From: Citrus sinensis
Lineage: Eukaryota > Streptophyta > Magnoliopsida > Sapindales > Rutaceae
DNA length: 64,000 nt
Reading direction: 5' to 3'
Assembly (NCBI RefSeq): GCF_022201045.2
Contig: NC_068557.1
Location: forward strand, 7,626,001 to 7,690,000
Shown: positions 12,816 to 34,526 of the stretch, piece by piece
Position numbering within the stretch: position 1 is the first letter of the stretch
How the letters are laid out: every line of letters begins with the position of its first letter
Made by a program: the position numbers and the translations under genes
Notes under the pieces: model-generated
Told to the model about the DNA's origin: nothing
Databases searched by the model: none
What the model saw: the letters and a program-made list of their open reading frames with translations, nothing else

Positions 12816-15300
12816 TTATTTAGGACTTTAAAAAATCTAAGATCTTGAATCAGATAAACACTTTAAGTGTACAAATATAACTATAGAGTGAAAGATGGAG
12901 AGTTAGTCCTAGTGAAATTAGACTAAGATTGTCTACTTTGACCATGTCAGCAGCAAAATCTCCACACACAAAAAAGTATATATGTAGTAACAATTATTAA
13001 AGGAGTAAAGTTCATTATGACATTATATCTCTGATTAGTTATTTTTCTCTGTTCCTTTTTTTTTTTTTTCAAATAACAAAATCTTTCTCATTTCGTCGAG
13101 GTTTTCACAAAATAAAAAATTGGAGAGTAGCATATTTGATTAATGAAATATCCTAATTATGATGAACGTCCTAATTATGTTTCATCTATTTGGGGGCAGC
13201 AGACAAGACTATGTGGAATGAATTAATCAGTTGGGTATTCGAAAATAGAAATTTTATTATAATATAAAATAAATTTCGGTTTTGATCGTGGAACAGGAAC
13301 CAAACATCAATTATTAGAAACACAAAACCATGCACAAACAAAGGGCCCATGTTCATCATTAATTTTTCAATTCAATCTCCTTCCTTTAGAGTGGAGAAAT
13401 GAGATGAACTTAACAGGGCAGTAGAGCATTATCTTTTATCTTTTACTTTTCCTTAAAAATTCTCCGCAAATTATCTTTTATACTGACTAGCATTTGAAAA
13501 TTCAAGAGGAAGCTCCATGATGAAATTTCGACCAAAACAGGGAAGCAATCTAATAATTTCTAAAGTCGGCAATAATTGGACAGGAGTGAATGATCCAAGA
13601 AGAAGCTGCTTAAGGAAGTGGGCCTCATGGGAGGCCCATTGTCATCAATTGACTCCAAATGTAAAGAGACTGTACAACAGTTGCCGGAGTCTTGTCGTCA
13701 ATAATCAACATGCATGGTGTCTTGCCATGCACCGCTTTCTATAATAATAGACTGTGGATTTAAATTAATAAAGATTTCTTGTTATCATCTTTCTAATCAT
13801 AAACAACTTTCTTTTTTTTTTTTAATTCGCATGTATGATTTCGGTTCCTTTGATCAATCTACTAAATGGGTTAAATAACAAGTACCTTCCCTTCCCTCTC
13901 CACAGGGAGATCATCTATGTTGCATACGGTGATGCCATATTTTTATTGCTAAAATATAGTGGGTGTCAAGTAATTAATGAATAGTATTAGAGGAACAAAT
14001 TATTTCGCAAGGCATGTATGTTAGTTTGTTTCACTAGTAAATTTTTTTTTTTAAAGTTAATATAAGTGGTTTGGAATTCAAATTATGTTCCCTATTTCAA
14101 TCCATTGTGCAATCAAAGTTAAATAAAATCTAATTAAAGTACAGGAGGAATCAAATGGTTATTAGATAATGACTTGTAAACCTATTGATTGAGTTGAATT
14201 ATAAATATAAATGTAATTAATGAGAATAATAACGCGTGTCATGTGACTATTGAACAGAAGCAATACCCATCAACTATTCAAATTACGCATGATAGTTTAT
14301 AAAAAGAATTTGTATTCCTTCTACTATTTGTAAATGATCATATTAGAGCATCATCAAAAGACTTTTTTAATGAGATTTTACTTCTTATTGAAGAGTCACT
14401 AAAGGTATCAATTTTTTTTTTTTACATATTCAAATAAGATAGTGGTTTTCTTTATTCAATACTGAAAAGTAACTTCTTTATCTTCACAATATTTTTTTTT
14501 GTGAAAAAAAGTTAATTAAAATAATACAAAATTTATTTTTATTTAAAGAGTTTTTGGAAGATATCTTATTTTTCAGTATTCTATTTGCTACGTAGATAAA
14601 TAAAAATTAAAGAGTCTTGTAATGGAATTAGGATTATCTACTAATATGAATTTTTACAAACTCTTAAGAATCTTTATATTATCTATTGTCTAGTATTAGT
14701 ATATAATTATAAATTCAGTATTTTTATTTTTTTAATTTATTAGTTAACAATCGCTTAAGTGAATTTTGTTAAGAAGAAGATGAGTTAATGAGAGGATTCT
14801 AATTAATTTTAGTGAAGGTCTATTCATTATTAATGTGCTTGTTTTACAAAATCTATCAATGAATCGACAAAAACATGTCATAGGAAAGACATACCTTATC
14901 TTAGCAATTGAATGGTATTAATGAAGCGGATAATGCATTAAATATATTAAATAACAATTGTAACTATTTGATAATTGACACCATATTTAATGGATAATAT
15001 GATTAACTCCACACACACCACTAAAACAAATTAACAAAAAATTTAAAACAACTCTTGGCCTCTTGGGCAACAACAATACAATTAGACGGTAGGCATGCTC
15101 GTACGACACCAACTAAAATAATGAATGAATATTCGGACGTAATATTATTATTTAAAACATAAAAAGAAAGAAAAAAAAAGGTGATTGGAGCGTGATTCAC
15201 ACTGCCACGAACAATCGCGTGGGTCTAAGTAGAAAGTAAGCTGTCTTGTGTTTTTTAATGTATCCAAACCAAAACCAAAACCAAAACAGAAATAGAGACA
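12816..15300. other. Intergenic region before the GSK3 gene
   Basis: No gene was recognised apart from the MITE relative at 14346. A 20-bp palindrome TGGGCCTCATGGGAGGCCCA near 13620 pairs two TGGGCC site-II-like motifs, but it is not near a gene start. Poly-T tracts lie at about 13057 and 13812. Confidence 0.6.
14346..14630. mobile_element. Tourist-like MITE, copy 2 (diverged)
   Basis: The left end GAGCATCATCAAAAGAC follows TTA (14343-14345) and resembles the ends at 1395 and 30621. The right end (AAGAGTCTTGTAATGGA) is too worn to show the closing GATGCTC and target repeat, so the end coordinate is approximate. Confidence 0.65.
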
Positions 15301-15370
15301 GAAGAGAGAGAAAGTAAAGCAAAGCGAAAAAGAAAGAAAAGAGGGGAGAGAGAGGGAGAGAGAGAGTGAG
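15300..15370. repeat. GA-rich tract in the 5' region of the GSK3 gene
   Basis: Purine-only stretches rich in GAGAGA, just before the kinase start codon and probably in its 5' UTR or core promoter. GAGA-type tracts are common there in plants. Confidence 0.75.
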
Positions 15371-15419
15371 TGTATGTGTATTGAATTGAGAGTTTGAAGC
15401 TGTAGCAGCTGTAACCCAC

Positions 15420-20920
<5,501 letters not shown>

Positions 20921-21620
20921 ATATGGTGACATGAAACAAGTATCAAGAATGCCATTGGTGGAGGGAAGTGAATGAAAGAACCTTCCTGGTCAACATATAT
21001 TCAACATTTTGGCCTAGTTGGTGGATCTTCGCACCGTGCAAAGATGTATGCATATACTGGCTTTTGTGCAAAGATGTATGCATATACTGGCTTTTTGGCT
21101 TAACCTTGAAGTTGATGATTCTGTCTACTATGTCGATCATGCTATTTCCCTACTTTTTTGTACATTGTTTTGAGTGCAAGGATTCTGAAAAGCTAGGAGT
21201 ATAAGAAAAGGTGACTGTATTTATGTCTAGCTAGGTAGGAGTTGCAAATCCCAGCAAGAGCTCAAGGGCTCAGTACTGTAGTAGTTTGGCTTGCTTTCTT
21301 GCTTGAACTTGGTGTTATTTTCACATTATGTCCATGCTGATCTTCAAATGGAAACTAGATTTCGCTATTGATCCCTTTCTTTCCTGTTATTTTGGCCGGT
21401 TCACTTTCTCTGCACTTTAGAGCTTCGTAGATTTAACTAGTTCGGAAAAGGATTAATCAATTGAAAATGTAACAAGAACTCTTAGTACCTAATTGTTTCA
21501 TTACATCCTTATTCTTATATTCGCTCCCAAGTCTGAACCTGTCCAACAAGATGTTGAGTGTTGACTGAAAGCAACTAATACTATCAAACACTAATGGACA
21601 GAAATTAATTAATGGGAAAC
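20921..21620. other. GSK3 3' UTR and flank, with a 30-bp tandem repeat
   Basis: This is the probable 3' UTR of the kinase. At 21036-21065 and 21066-21095 a 30-bp unit containing GCAAAGATGTATGCATATAC is present twice without gap. No further gene was seen before the minus-strand secreted-protein locus. Confidence 0.7.
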
Positions 21621-21624
21621 ATGA

Positions 21625-21974
21625 TCAAGCTTTAGTGTTTGAATCAGGATGCAGCGCTGCAGCAGGTTTCGGTGGCGGTGCCCAAGGCCAAGGGTGTACA
21701 GGCCAATTGATGGATGGCATTGGTGGGAGTGTTCCCCATGGGCAAGGCCATGGACGACCTGGAGCTGACGGTTTGAGGTGGTGGCACCAAAGGCCATCGG
21801 CCGTCGCCGCCCCATGGCATGCCCCAAGGGTGGAACCCAAACCATGATAGATCTTGGCCATAAGCTAAATTTGATGATGCTGATGCAGCCTCATTTCTAC
21901 CTGCGACTGCTAGCACTTGACTGCAAACAACAAACGACAACAAACAAAATGAAAATGGCTTTTGCTCCTTTCAT
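21625..21974 (-). pseudogene. Small secreted Pro/Trp-rich protein, apparently frame-shifted
   Basis: I do not recognise the family. The ATG at 21974 starts a clear signal peptide (MKGAKAIFILFVVVCCLQ) that runs into a TAG about 25 codons on. From about 21925 a second frame, one base over, is open and reads like secreted protein: NLAYGQDLSWFGFHPWGMPW. From about 21780 a third frame carries on in the same style (GRPWPCPWGTLPPMPSINW, then PVHPWPWAPPPKPAAALHP) to a TGA at 21625. The simplest reading is one short secreted protein rich in Pro and Trp with two single-base indels, either true mutations or sequence errors. A spliced model is also possible: donor at TCAA/GTGCTAGC and acceptor at CCGTCAG would join the signal peptide to the last frame and drop the middle. 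A TATA box 82 bp upstream of the ATG supports a real transcription unit. Confidence 0.55.
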
Positions 21975-22055
21975 TGCTGCTCAGATCTAATTAAAACTCA
22001 CACTCACTCACTAATTAAAACAAGGCTTCAAGTGCTCTCAGCAGTCAGCACCGTA

Positions 22056-22063
22056 GCTTGACA
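22056..22063 (-). promoter_or_regulatory. TATA box of the secreted-protein locus
   Basis: The minus strand reads CCTATATAAAG, 82 bp upstream of the signal-peptide ATG. The short spacing fits a compact plant promoter. Confidence 0.7.
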
Positions 22064-22362
22064 GCTTTATATAGGACTAACAAAAGAAAAGATGGACACC
22101 AACATAAGTTTCGCTAAGTTATCCTTCGATTTAATTTAACATTTTTCGAATTGGTATGGGATGACTTTACTTCAAACGGTAGCTTAATCTTTCCAAAATA
22201 GTTGTAAAAGAGTTATTTGTTTTTAACATTTGGTGTTTTTCACGAAACTTGAACTCTCGAACTCGTCTTCCTGCGTGCGATAAATCATATAATAAATTGC
22301 ATATACGGTATAGATTAATTATCTGCGGTTCATGAATCGTACGATTATCCTGTTAGGCCATT

Positions 22363-23182
22363 TTTGGATGCTATGATTAATTTTAGGATTAAATATTTAT
22401 TTCATATTTGGCAAGCATAGTTGGATTGGATTAAGGGGACTAAATTTGAATTTAATCCTAAAATCATGGGATTAATAATACTAATTTATACATGGATTTA
22501 GATGGGTTGAGATTTAAAGAAAAAAAATTGTCCATTCATGAGACTTTTATTTATATCAGTTTTTTAATTTACACCTAATATTAATTAATTAATTGAATTT
22601 TTTTTATTTATGATTTACTCTTTTTTTTTATTATCTATGATCTTATTAAATTGGAACCTTTACTTCTACTTACTCTCAAGATTAAAATTCATTACTGTAT
22701 ATTTAATAATTTATCAATAAAATTAACCATTTAATAATTTATTGCATTATTTGATTGTACTAGATTTAATAATCACTAATATAATATTAAAAATAATCAT
22801 GAAAATTAATTGTACCACTAATTAATTGATCTTATATAATATTTTTGATATTTGATAAAAGTTAATTAAATATTAAGATTGTTTTATGTATTGTTATTTG
22901 ATTATTATATTATGACTACCCAATAACTTATTTACAATATATTTAATTTTCTTATTAATTACTTTTTAAATTTATTTTAATTATGATTATAAAATTTCAT
23001 GAATAATTGATATTTATTTTTAAATATCAACTTAAATGCTATTTAATATTATCTAAATATAATTTAAAATATTCTAATATGGTATAAAACTATAATATAA
23101 TCCAACTTAATCCAATCAACTTAATCTAATCTAATTCTAATAAATAGTCCAATCCAACTTTGTGTGCCAAAATGTAGCCTAA
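22363..23182. mobile_element. AT-rich TIR element (probable MITE)
   Basis: The left end TTAGGCCATTTTTGG and the inverse of the right end, TTAGGCTACATTTTGG, are imperfect terminal inverted repeats. Next to them TTGGATTGGATTAA-like motifs recur in inverse orientation. The roughly 815-bp interior is very AT-rich and has no open frame. The target duplication is unclear, so the superfamily is left open; a Tourist or hAT origin is possible. Confidence 0.55.
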
Positions 23183-23849
23183 AAGTATAAAACAAAAATA
23201 AAAATAAAATTTTTTTTAAGATGAACCTCAATGATAACTTTATTAATTAAAAGAAAAAACTGGAGGAGCCGTAAACTAATCAAGACTTGCGAATAAACTA
23301 AGAACAAGCCAACAATTCAAAGAAAGGTGAACTAAACTCGTGCATCAACGCACCAAATGCAAGAACCAATTATTAATGTGTTGGAATTAAAATCAGTCCT
23401 TTGATTATAATTATCAAGTATTTTGGGTCTCATCATTTAGTTTTATGCATGATACATGCCATTTTCTAAAGGAATCAATAAAAATAACATTTCGAGCAAA
23501 ATTTCCTATTTCTGCGCATACAATAACGTTTTTAACTTCTCTTAAGTCTCAAAGCCTCATAAGTAACTGCAAAAATTTTGCCCCGGTATCATAGATAGTA
23601 GCGACCAGAAGTTTATTATACAAGAATGAGATAATTCAAAGGCTCTCTCCTCCCTCCTAAACAAAACAAACTTAAAAAGAGGGAAAGCAGCTCCTGTGAA
23701 AGAGCAAAAATAAATTATGTCCGTTATAATTGTCCTTCCCCCAGTCATGAAGGGAATGGCAAGAATATTTCAAAAATTTATTGTATTGCATTGTGCCCCT
23801 GTGTATATATGGCTGCCTACAAAATTGATATGCAACTTTTATAAACAAA
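23183..23849. other. Flank and probable 3' UTR of the aminotransferase
   Basis: The part nearest 23850 is probably the minus-strand 3' UTR of the aspartate aminotransferase. No other gene was recognised. Confidence 0.55.
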
Positions 23850-29110
<5,261 letters not shown>

Positions 29111-29459
29111 GTAAATGAATTGGATTTTTCTTCTTCTTTCGCTCTAATCTTAAAAGAATAAGCGATGAAAGATTTTGGTAATATACTTGGCTTTGAGGAT
29201 GTGCCAACTGCCAAGTCAGGTGTTTATTGGGCGGCGTTCCAAGTTGTTGCAACAGACCTCGAATTGCGTGACTATCACCTTCTTTTCATTTCATTTCCTT
29301 GGGTCCGCCTATGTTGCAACAGTTGCAACATACAATAACTTTTGTCGTTTTGTATTTATTACATTACAACACCTTATATTTTTTGTAAAATTTAATAGGA
29401 ACTAAAAGTTATAAACTTTTACATATAAATCTATTTTTAGAATAAAATGACATTTGAAA

Positions 29460-29940
29460 AGAATTTTAATTTATTATTGTTATTATTAATATCATTATTA
29501 TTATATAAGATTATTTCTATTAAATTTTATTATTTTAATTATTATTATTTATGATTATTACTGTCATTATTATTATTAAAATTTATTACTTTTATTATTT
29601 TAATTATTATTATACCGTAATTAATTCATTATTATTAATATTTATCATGTTATGATTAAAATTAATGTTATTATTAAAATATATTAACTTTTTTACTTTA
29701 ATTATTTTAATTGTTTTAATTATTGTTGTTATTATTTTAATTAATAATAATATTATTAAAACTTATTAATATTTTTTATTATTTTAATTATTATCATTAT
29801 TAATATTATTATTTCAGTTAATTTTGTTGTTGTTGTTATTATTATTATTGTTAAATTTTATTAATTTTTTGTTTTAATTAACATTATTGTCATAATTGTT
29901 ATTTTTAGTTTTATTATTATTATTATTATTATTGTTTTAA
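29460..29940. repeat. ATT-rich low-complexity block
   Basis: Imperfect (ATT/TTA)n units with interspersed TTTTAATTATT words fill nearly 500 bp inside the MULE-like element. A clean (ATT)n run lies at about 29910-29932. Confidence 0.85.
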
Positions 29941-30620
29941 TTATAATATATACAAATAATATTAGGGACACAATTAACAAAGGGCATTTTAATAACTTAT
30001 AATAGTTTATTCCAATTATAAAATAAAGTAAACATATTAATGAGAATGTTGTTCATTCCGATTCCGATTCCTTATTACGATTCTATCTCATTTTGATTCT
30101 TATTTAATAAACGTACCATTAGAATGTGCTTAGAACATAATATTGTATATTGTTATAATATTGTTCACATTAATTTATTACTTACCTATGTTTGGAAGTT
30201 TTAAAAATTAGATTGTGGTCAATTATATAATTCACTACAATGTGCTAAATTTTGTCTTAATAGAAACGTTAAATATATTTAAATTATATTTTTATTTTTA
30301 CTATAATAATTATAATATTATTTTATTATATCATATTATATTTATATATTAATAATTAATATAATAATAATAATTAAATATAATTTTTAATAAATTTACA
30401 TAATGAGAGTAGATTTAGAAATGATAGTAATAATTAAAAAATATGAAACATTTATGAATTTGTGGAATAAATAAATGTATTTATCTTTATGAAGTTAGGA
30501 TGCAAACATAAGCTTTATTTTATATTTAACAAGTTGTGGCTCTTATAAACTAGTATTGAATCATGCATTGTAATTGCATAATATCAATAACAAAAGTCCT
30601 CTTAAATTTCCTAGTTCTTA

Positions 30621-30996
30621 GAGCATCATCAAAAGATTCTTCAAATAAGATTTTATTATTTATTTGAAGAGCCACATTAATATTTAAAGATCCAAAAGAC
30701 ACTCCAATTAAAATTCTTCAAATAAGAATTGATTCTCTCTCTTCAAATTTAGAGAGTTAATTTCTCCCTCTTCAATTTGTATTTTATTACTTTTTATTGA
30801 AGAAAGAGAGAGAAGTGCTTTAATTGCTATTGGCTTTTCCTTTAAAAAAATAATAATTTGATTAAAATAATATTAATTTATTTCTATTTGAAGAGTTTTT
30901 TGAAGAATATCATATTTTTTTACCCTTCTATTTGCCACATAAGTAAGCAAATAGGTATTTAAAAAGTAAAATTTATAGAGGCTTTTGAAGATGCTC
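30621..30996. mobile_element. Tourist-like MITE, copy 3 (complete)
   Basis: A 376-bp element starting GAGCATCATCAAAAGATTC and ending GGCTTTTGAAGATGCTC, flanked by TTA at 30618-30620 and 30997-30999. Length and inner CTCTTCAA/TTGAAGAG tracts match copy 1. It lies inside the MULE-like element and so inserted later. Confidence 0.88.
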
Positions 30997-31216
30997 TTAT
31001 TCATATCATTTAACAACTAAGCCAATAAATAAAATAATAATAATTATATTTTTTCCTGACATTTCAGAAAACAAGAGGGATTGCAATGAAAATAACCTAA
31101 ATAAATACACTCTGCCGTTGGATTTGCTTTTACCATTCTTATCTTGGATCCAATGGTTAAATTACAAAATGACAAAAAAAGTGGTATGTTGCAACTGTTG
31201 CAACATAGGCGGACCC

Positions 31217-32632
31217 CATTTTCCTTCTTGTTATTATTTTTCATTTTTCACAACTGTCTTTGTTGGACCATTCATCTTTCTTTTTTATTTTAACGGCTTC
31301 GAGTTTTTGACAATTTCTGTTCAGAGTTGCCTGCGTACGCGCCCGTCGCTCCACAGCGCGTGAATGCCATTTCCTCTCTTGTTTTTGTTTTTTTTTTTTC
31401 CATTTTCACGTTAATATTCAAAGATGTCAACCACTAATTATGGATAAATTTATATTAAAGGTTAATTTTTGAGCAGTGACATCCAAATTTTTATCTGAAC
31501 TATTATGTTTTTATTAAATGATGAATTTATAATTAGTAAAATTATAATTAGATTATCCAATGAATAGATATTACATTTAGATAATAAAAAAATCAAGGAA
31601 TGGGGATAAATAAGTATAATTGTCATTTAACAAAACTGATAGGGGTAGAAAAGTCAGTTGATTATTGGTATCTAGTTGCTTGCTTTCCCAAAAGGATATT
31701 TAAATTATTTTTTATGCTAATTGGTTCATTTTTCGAGGGGTGATACAAGAGGTTTAGAATTTGAATTCCATTTCTCTTTCTTTTGGAATAATTGTTATCA
31801 TTCGTGTTGTTTATTAAAAAAAAATTATTTATAAACACAGTGGATCCAAATAAGAAATTGACTTATTCATAATAGTTGAAATATTTAAAAACAACTTTAA
31901 AGATATAAAAAAATAGTATATTGTATGATTATAATCACGGCTCACACGAATAATTTTCATTAAATACAATTGAATTTTTTTTTTAATTTTATATAAATTA
32001 AAGGTTTTGTTTCCTAACATTATACAGATACAAGCTCCATATATAAGCTAATAAAAACTGTTAAGGACAAAATCACCAAAAGTAACAATTAAGTAATATA
32101 TAAATAAATAATGTCGGCTATGTGGCGATAGTTAATAATGCGAAGTCAATTTATATAGAAAAGCTTCCAGAAAACAATTCGTATGTGTAACATTATTATA
32201 ATTCTACAGCCTAACCACCATTAAATAATTTGATTTTCTTAATTTTTATAAACTTTATGATAATGTATAATGACATCATAATTGATAAAACGGATAACTC
32301 AATTGCCTAATCACTTAGAATAATATATTAGGGGCATAATTCGTAATTTCGATGTGGCATATTAACTTGTAAGATTATGCCTAAACACGAATTATTGAAG
32401 ATTGATACCCTATCAATAATTGTTCGAGATTCGAGAATAAAAGCAAAGTCTTATCATCATAAAATTCGATTAAAAAATATTTTTTATCTTTTTTTTTTTT
32501 TTAATAAATCATTCATATACAGTTCGTACAATCATATTCTCTCCAGAGCACGTGCGGTGGCTCTTGCAACAGATGTTAAGACAATTGTAATTTGTAGAGA
32601 TTCTCATATTCCATGTCAGGTCGAGAATTGCC
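31217..32632. other. Upstream region of the first GRPA3-like gene
   Basis: No gene was recognised. The 3' part (from about 32540) shares a promoter block with the second GRPA3-like gene; see the promoter entry. Confidence 0.6.
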
Positions 32633-32640
32633 TATAAAAG
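32551..32640 (+). promoter_or_regulatory. Core promoter of the first GRPA3-like gene
   Basis: GGCTCTTGCAACAGATGTTA is followed by an ATTCTC block, AGAATTGCC and the TATA box TATAAAAG (32633-32640). The same ordered motifs stand upstream of the paralogue at about 35435-35522, so the block is probably duplicated regulatory DNA kept by selection or by recent origin. Confidence 0.65.
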
Positions 32641-32724
32641 CTAAAACCAATGAGCTTTTTAGGTACCTCTGTCTTTAATTTGCTCTCGTCGTGTGTAGAA
32701 CTTTCGGGTATCACATTACTGAAG

Positions 32725-33032
32725 GTTAGCTTTCTATCTCGTTTAATTACTTCCTATAATTATCACTATCTATATGTTTAATATTTTGGTGAAGTTGAAT
32801 AAGAGCATTAATAATACGAGGGTGCAGTGCAGTAAACTCATTTGGGTACAATCAATCATCTATTACTATTATTATCATTTTTTAACTCTTAAACTTTAAT
32901 ACTTTTAAGTGATTCAATGTTGATTTTGGATTTAGTAATGATATTTTTTTATTAATTGGAACCTGTATTTGTTATGCATGATGTGTGTGTATGAATCTAA
33001 TCAGTTTATAATATCTTTATTGCGGAAACCAG
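32725..33032 (+). other. Probable 5' UTR intron of the first GRPA3-like gene
   Basis: GAAG/GTTAGC forms the donor and GCGGAAACCAG the acceptor, 18 bases before the ATG. The interior is T-rich like the other introns here. This is inferred from splice motifs and from the distance between TATA box and start codon. Confidence 0.55.
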
Positions 33033-33050
33033 TTATATTTGCTGACGACT

Positions 33051-33464
33051 ATGGGAGGTGACAAAGGGCTGTTTGGCTTTGGCGGTCCTGGATATGGATC
33101 GTGTCCTCAAGGACAGAGCTATCCTCCATCGGGAGCAGCTTATCCGCCACAGAGCTACCCGCCAAGTGGCTACTCAGCTGGGTACCCGCCAAGTGGCTAC
33201 TCAGCAGGGTACCCGCCAAGTGGCTACTCATCAGCAGGGTACGCGGCTTATCCTCAACAAGGCGGGTACCCCGTCACCAGTTACCCTGCCGGCCCATCCC
33301 CTCCAAGTACTGGCTATTCTCATCATGGTGGATTCGGGGGTTCCTATGGCACCCACCATGCGGCTCCCCACGGGCACTACGGTAGCCATGGAAAGAACAA
33401 GGGTGGCTTCGGCCATGGCCACAGCCACGGCTACGGAGGAGGAAAGTTGAAGAAGTGGAAGTGA
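33051..33464 (+). CDS. GRPA3-like Tyr/Pro/Gly-rich protein, first tandem copy
   Basis: A 137-residue low-complexity protein of the plant 'glycine-rich protein A3-like' family; its biochemical role is not known. After MGGDKGLFGFGGPGYG comes a repeat zone built on SYPPSG/GYSAGYPPSG units (about residues 25-65), then a His/Gly-rich tail (GHYGSHGKN, GFGHGHSHGYGGG) ending KLKKWK. There is no signal peptide. Family members carry an XYPP-type repeat domain and often associate with membranes or stress responses; that is family knowledge only. ATG 33051 is chosen because the in-frame codons upstream (TTG CTG ACG ACT) are not starts. A 5' UTR intron is likely at 32725-33032 (GAAG/GTTAGC donor, AACCAG acceptor). 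Near-identical 24-bp units lie at about 33161-33237. Confidence 0.9.
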   Translation: MGGDKGLFGFGGPGYGSCPQGQSYPPSGAAYPPQSYPPSGYSAGYPPSGYSAGYPPSGYSSAGYAAYPQQGGYPVTSYPAGPSPPSTGYSHHGGFGGSYGTHHAAPHGHYGSHGKNKGGFGHGHSHGYGGGKLKKWK

Positions 33465-33894
33465 AGATCCGATTACCTGTACCTTGAATAATATTCATAC
33501 ATCTTTATGATGTTTGTGTTTAAGTTACTTTTAAACTATAAGTGCTTTCTGGCTTCTTGTATCTAATAAGAAATGTGCTCTCAATAAATAAATGAAACAC
33601 CTGGGGGTCTGTGGAGGAATGCATACTTGTCTTCCATAGTATTTTCCAGATTAATATACATATACGCATTCTGTGTTTGTCTTTTAATTAATCCATCTCA
33701 TTCCTTAGGTGCCAAAAATCCAATTCTTATGAGCAAATTTTTTTCCAATATTTTATCTACAAAAATGATTATTATTTTTAGATTTTAAATCCATTTCATT
33801 AACAATATTAAATCTTTTGATAATTTGTTTCTCTAACAAGAAGTATTGATTGGTCTCGATTTCTTTTTCATTAATTGAAGTTAATTTAATTTTT
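33465..33894. other. 3' UTR and flank of the first GRPA3-like gene
   Basis: AATAAATAAAT at about 33585 may serve polyadenylation. Nothing else was recognised. Confidence 0.55.
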
Positions 33895-34526
33895 GGGTAA
33901 ATACTCGTTTAATCATTATGTTTTGACTTAAGAACTCATTTAATCCCTATATTTTAAAAAAATCCCAAGACACTCCTAATATTAAGTATATCATGTTCTT
34001 ACCCTTAATTTTTCTTTCATTTTACAATAATCACCTTGTAACAATATTCTTGGGGAAAATAATGAAAAAATGTTAATTAAAGAAATAAAATTTATGTAAA
34101 TTTTATCTTATTTATTTACTTTTAGGATTAATTTGGTCAATTAAATTTTTATATATAATTATTAGTAAGACTGTTGCAAAGATATTGAACATTACTTCAA
34201 ATAGGCTGATATTAATTTATTTATAAATAGTTATTAGTAAGATTGTTATAAAGGTACAAAAAAATACTAGCTCTGTCATATTGATATCTATTGATTAATT
34301 TACTAAAAAATAATTATTGGTCAATTTGCTAATTAACTTTTGTTTTATAGATAACATAATTAATTTTAAAAATATTGTTGGTAGGGTATTATTGTAAAAA
34401 TAAAAGAAAAAATAAGAATAAGAATGTAACATATTTAATAACATGAGTAAATTGAGATATTTTTTAAAATATATAAACTAAATGAATACTTAAGTCAAAA
34501 TATATAAGCTAAACAAATAGTTACCC
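33895..34526. mobile_element. MULE-type MITE with long terminal inverted repeats, copy 1
   Basis: The left arm opens GGGTAAATACTCGTTTAATC and the right arm closes AAATAGTTACCC. The arms are imperfect inverses over about 150 bp, with ACTTAAG and TTTACAATAAT blocks in matching positions. Flanks TTAATTTTT (33886-33894) and TTGATTTTT (34527-34535) form a 9-bp target duplication with one mismatch. No coding capacity. The element at 57997 belongs to the same family. Confidence 0.78.

Larger units (their letters stand above)
29301..31216. mobile_element. Non-autonomous MULE-like element with a nested MITE
   Basis: The left end (GGGTCCGCCTATGTTGCAAC, then AGTTGCAACATAC) and the right end are perfect inverse copies over 33 bp, and similarity goes on to about 60 bp. 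Outside lie CATTTCCTT (29292-29300) and CATTTTCCTT (31217-31226), a 9-10 bp target duplication differing by one T, as expected for Mutator-like elements. There is no transposase frame. The body holds a large ATT/TTA-repeat block at about 29460-29940 and a complete Tourist-like MITE at 30621-30996. It separates the aminotransferase gene from its older upstream DNA. Confidence 0.85.

Noticed and set aside
13517-13744. 75-codon open frame with ATG in the region before the GSK3 gene
   Set aside because: No family resemblance, no promoter or splice context, and the sequence contains a palindrome that would explain the composition. Treated as chance.
21635-21990. Plus-strand open frames opposite the secreted-protein locus
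   Set aside because: Composition is the shadow of the P/W-rich minus strand. TATA box and signal peptide are on the minus strand only.
33058-33450. 130-codon open frame in a second frame of the first GRPA3-like gene
   Set aside because: The repeat units make alternative frames open. The GYPPSG frame matches the known family and has the proper ATG and C-terminus.
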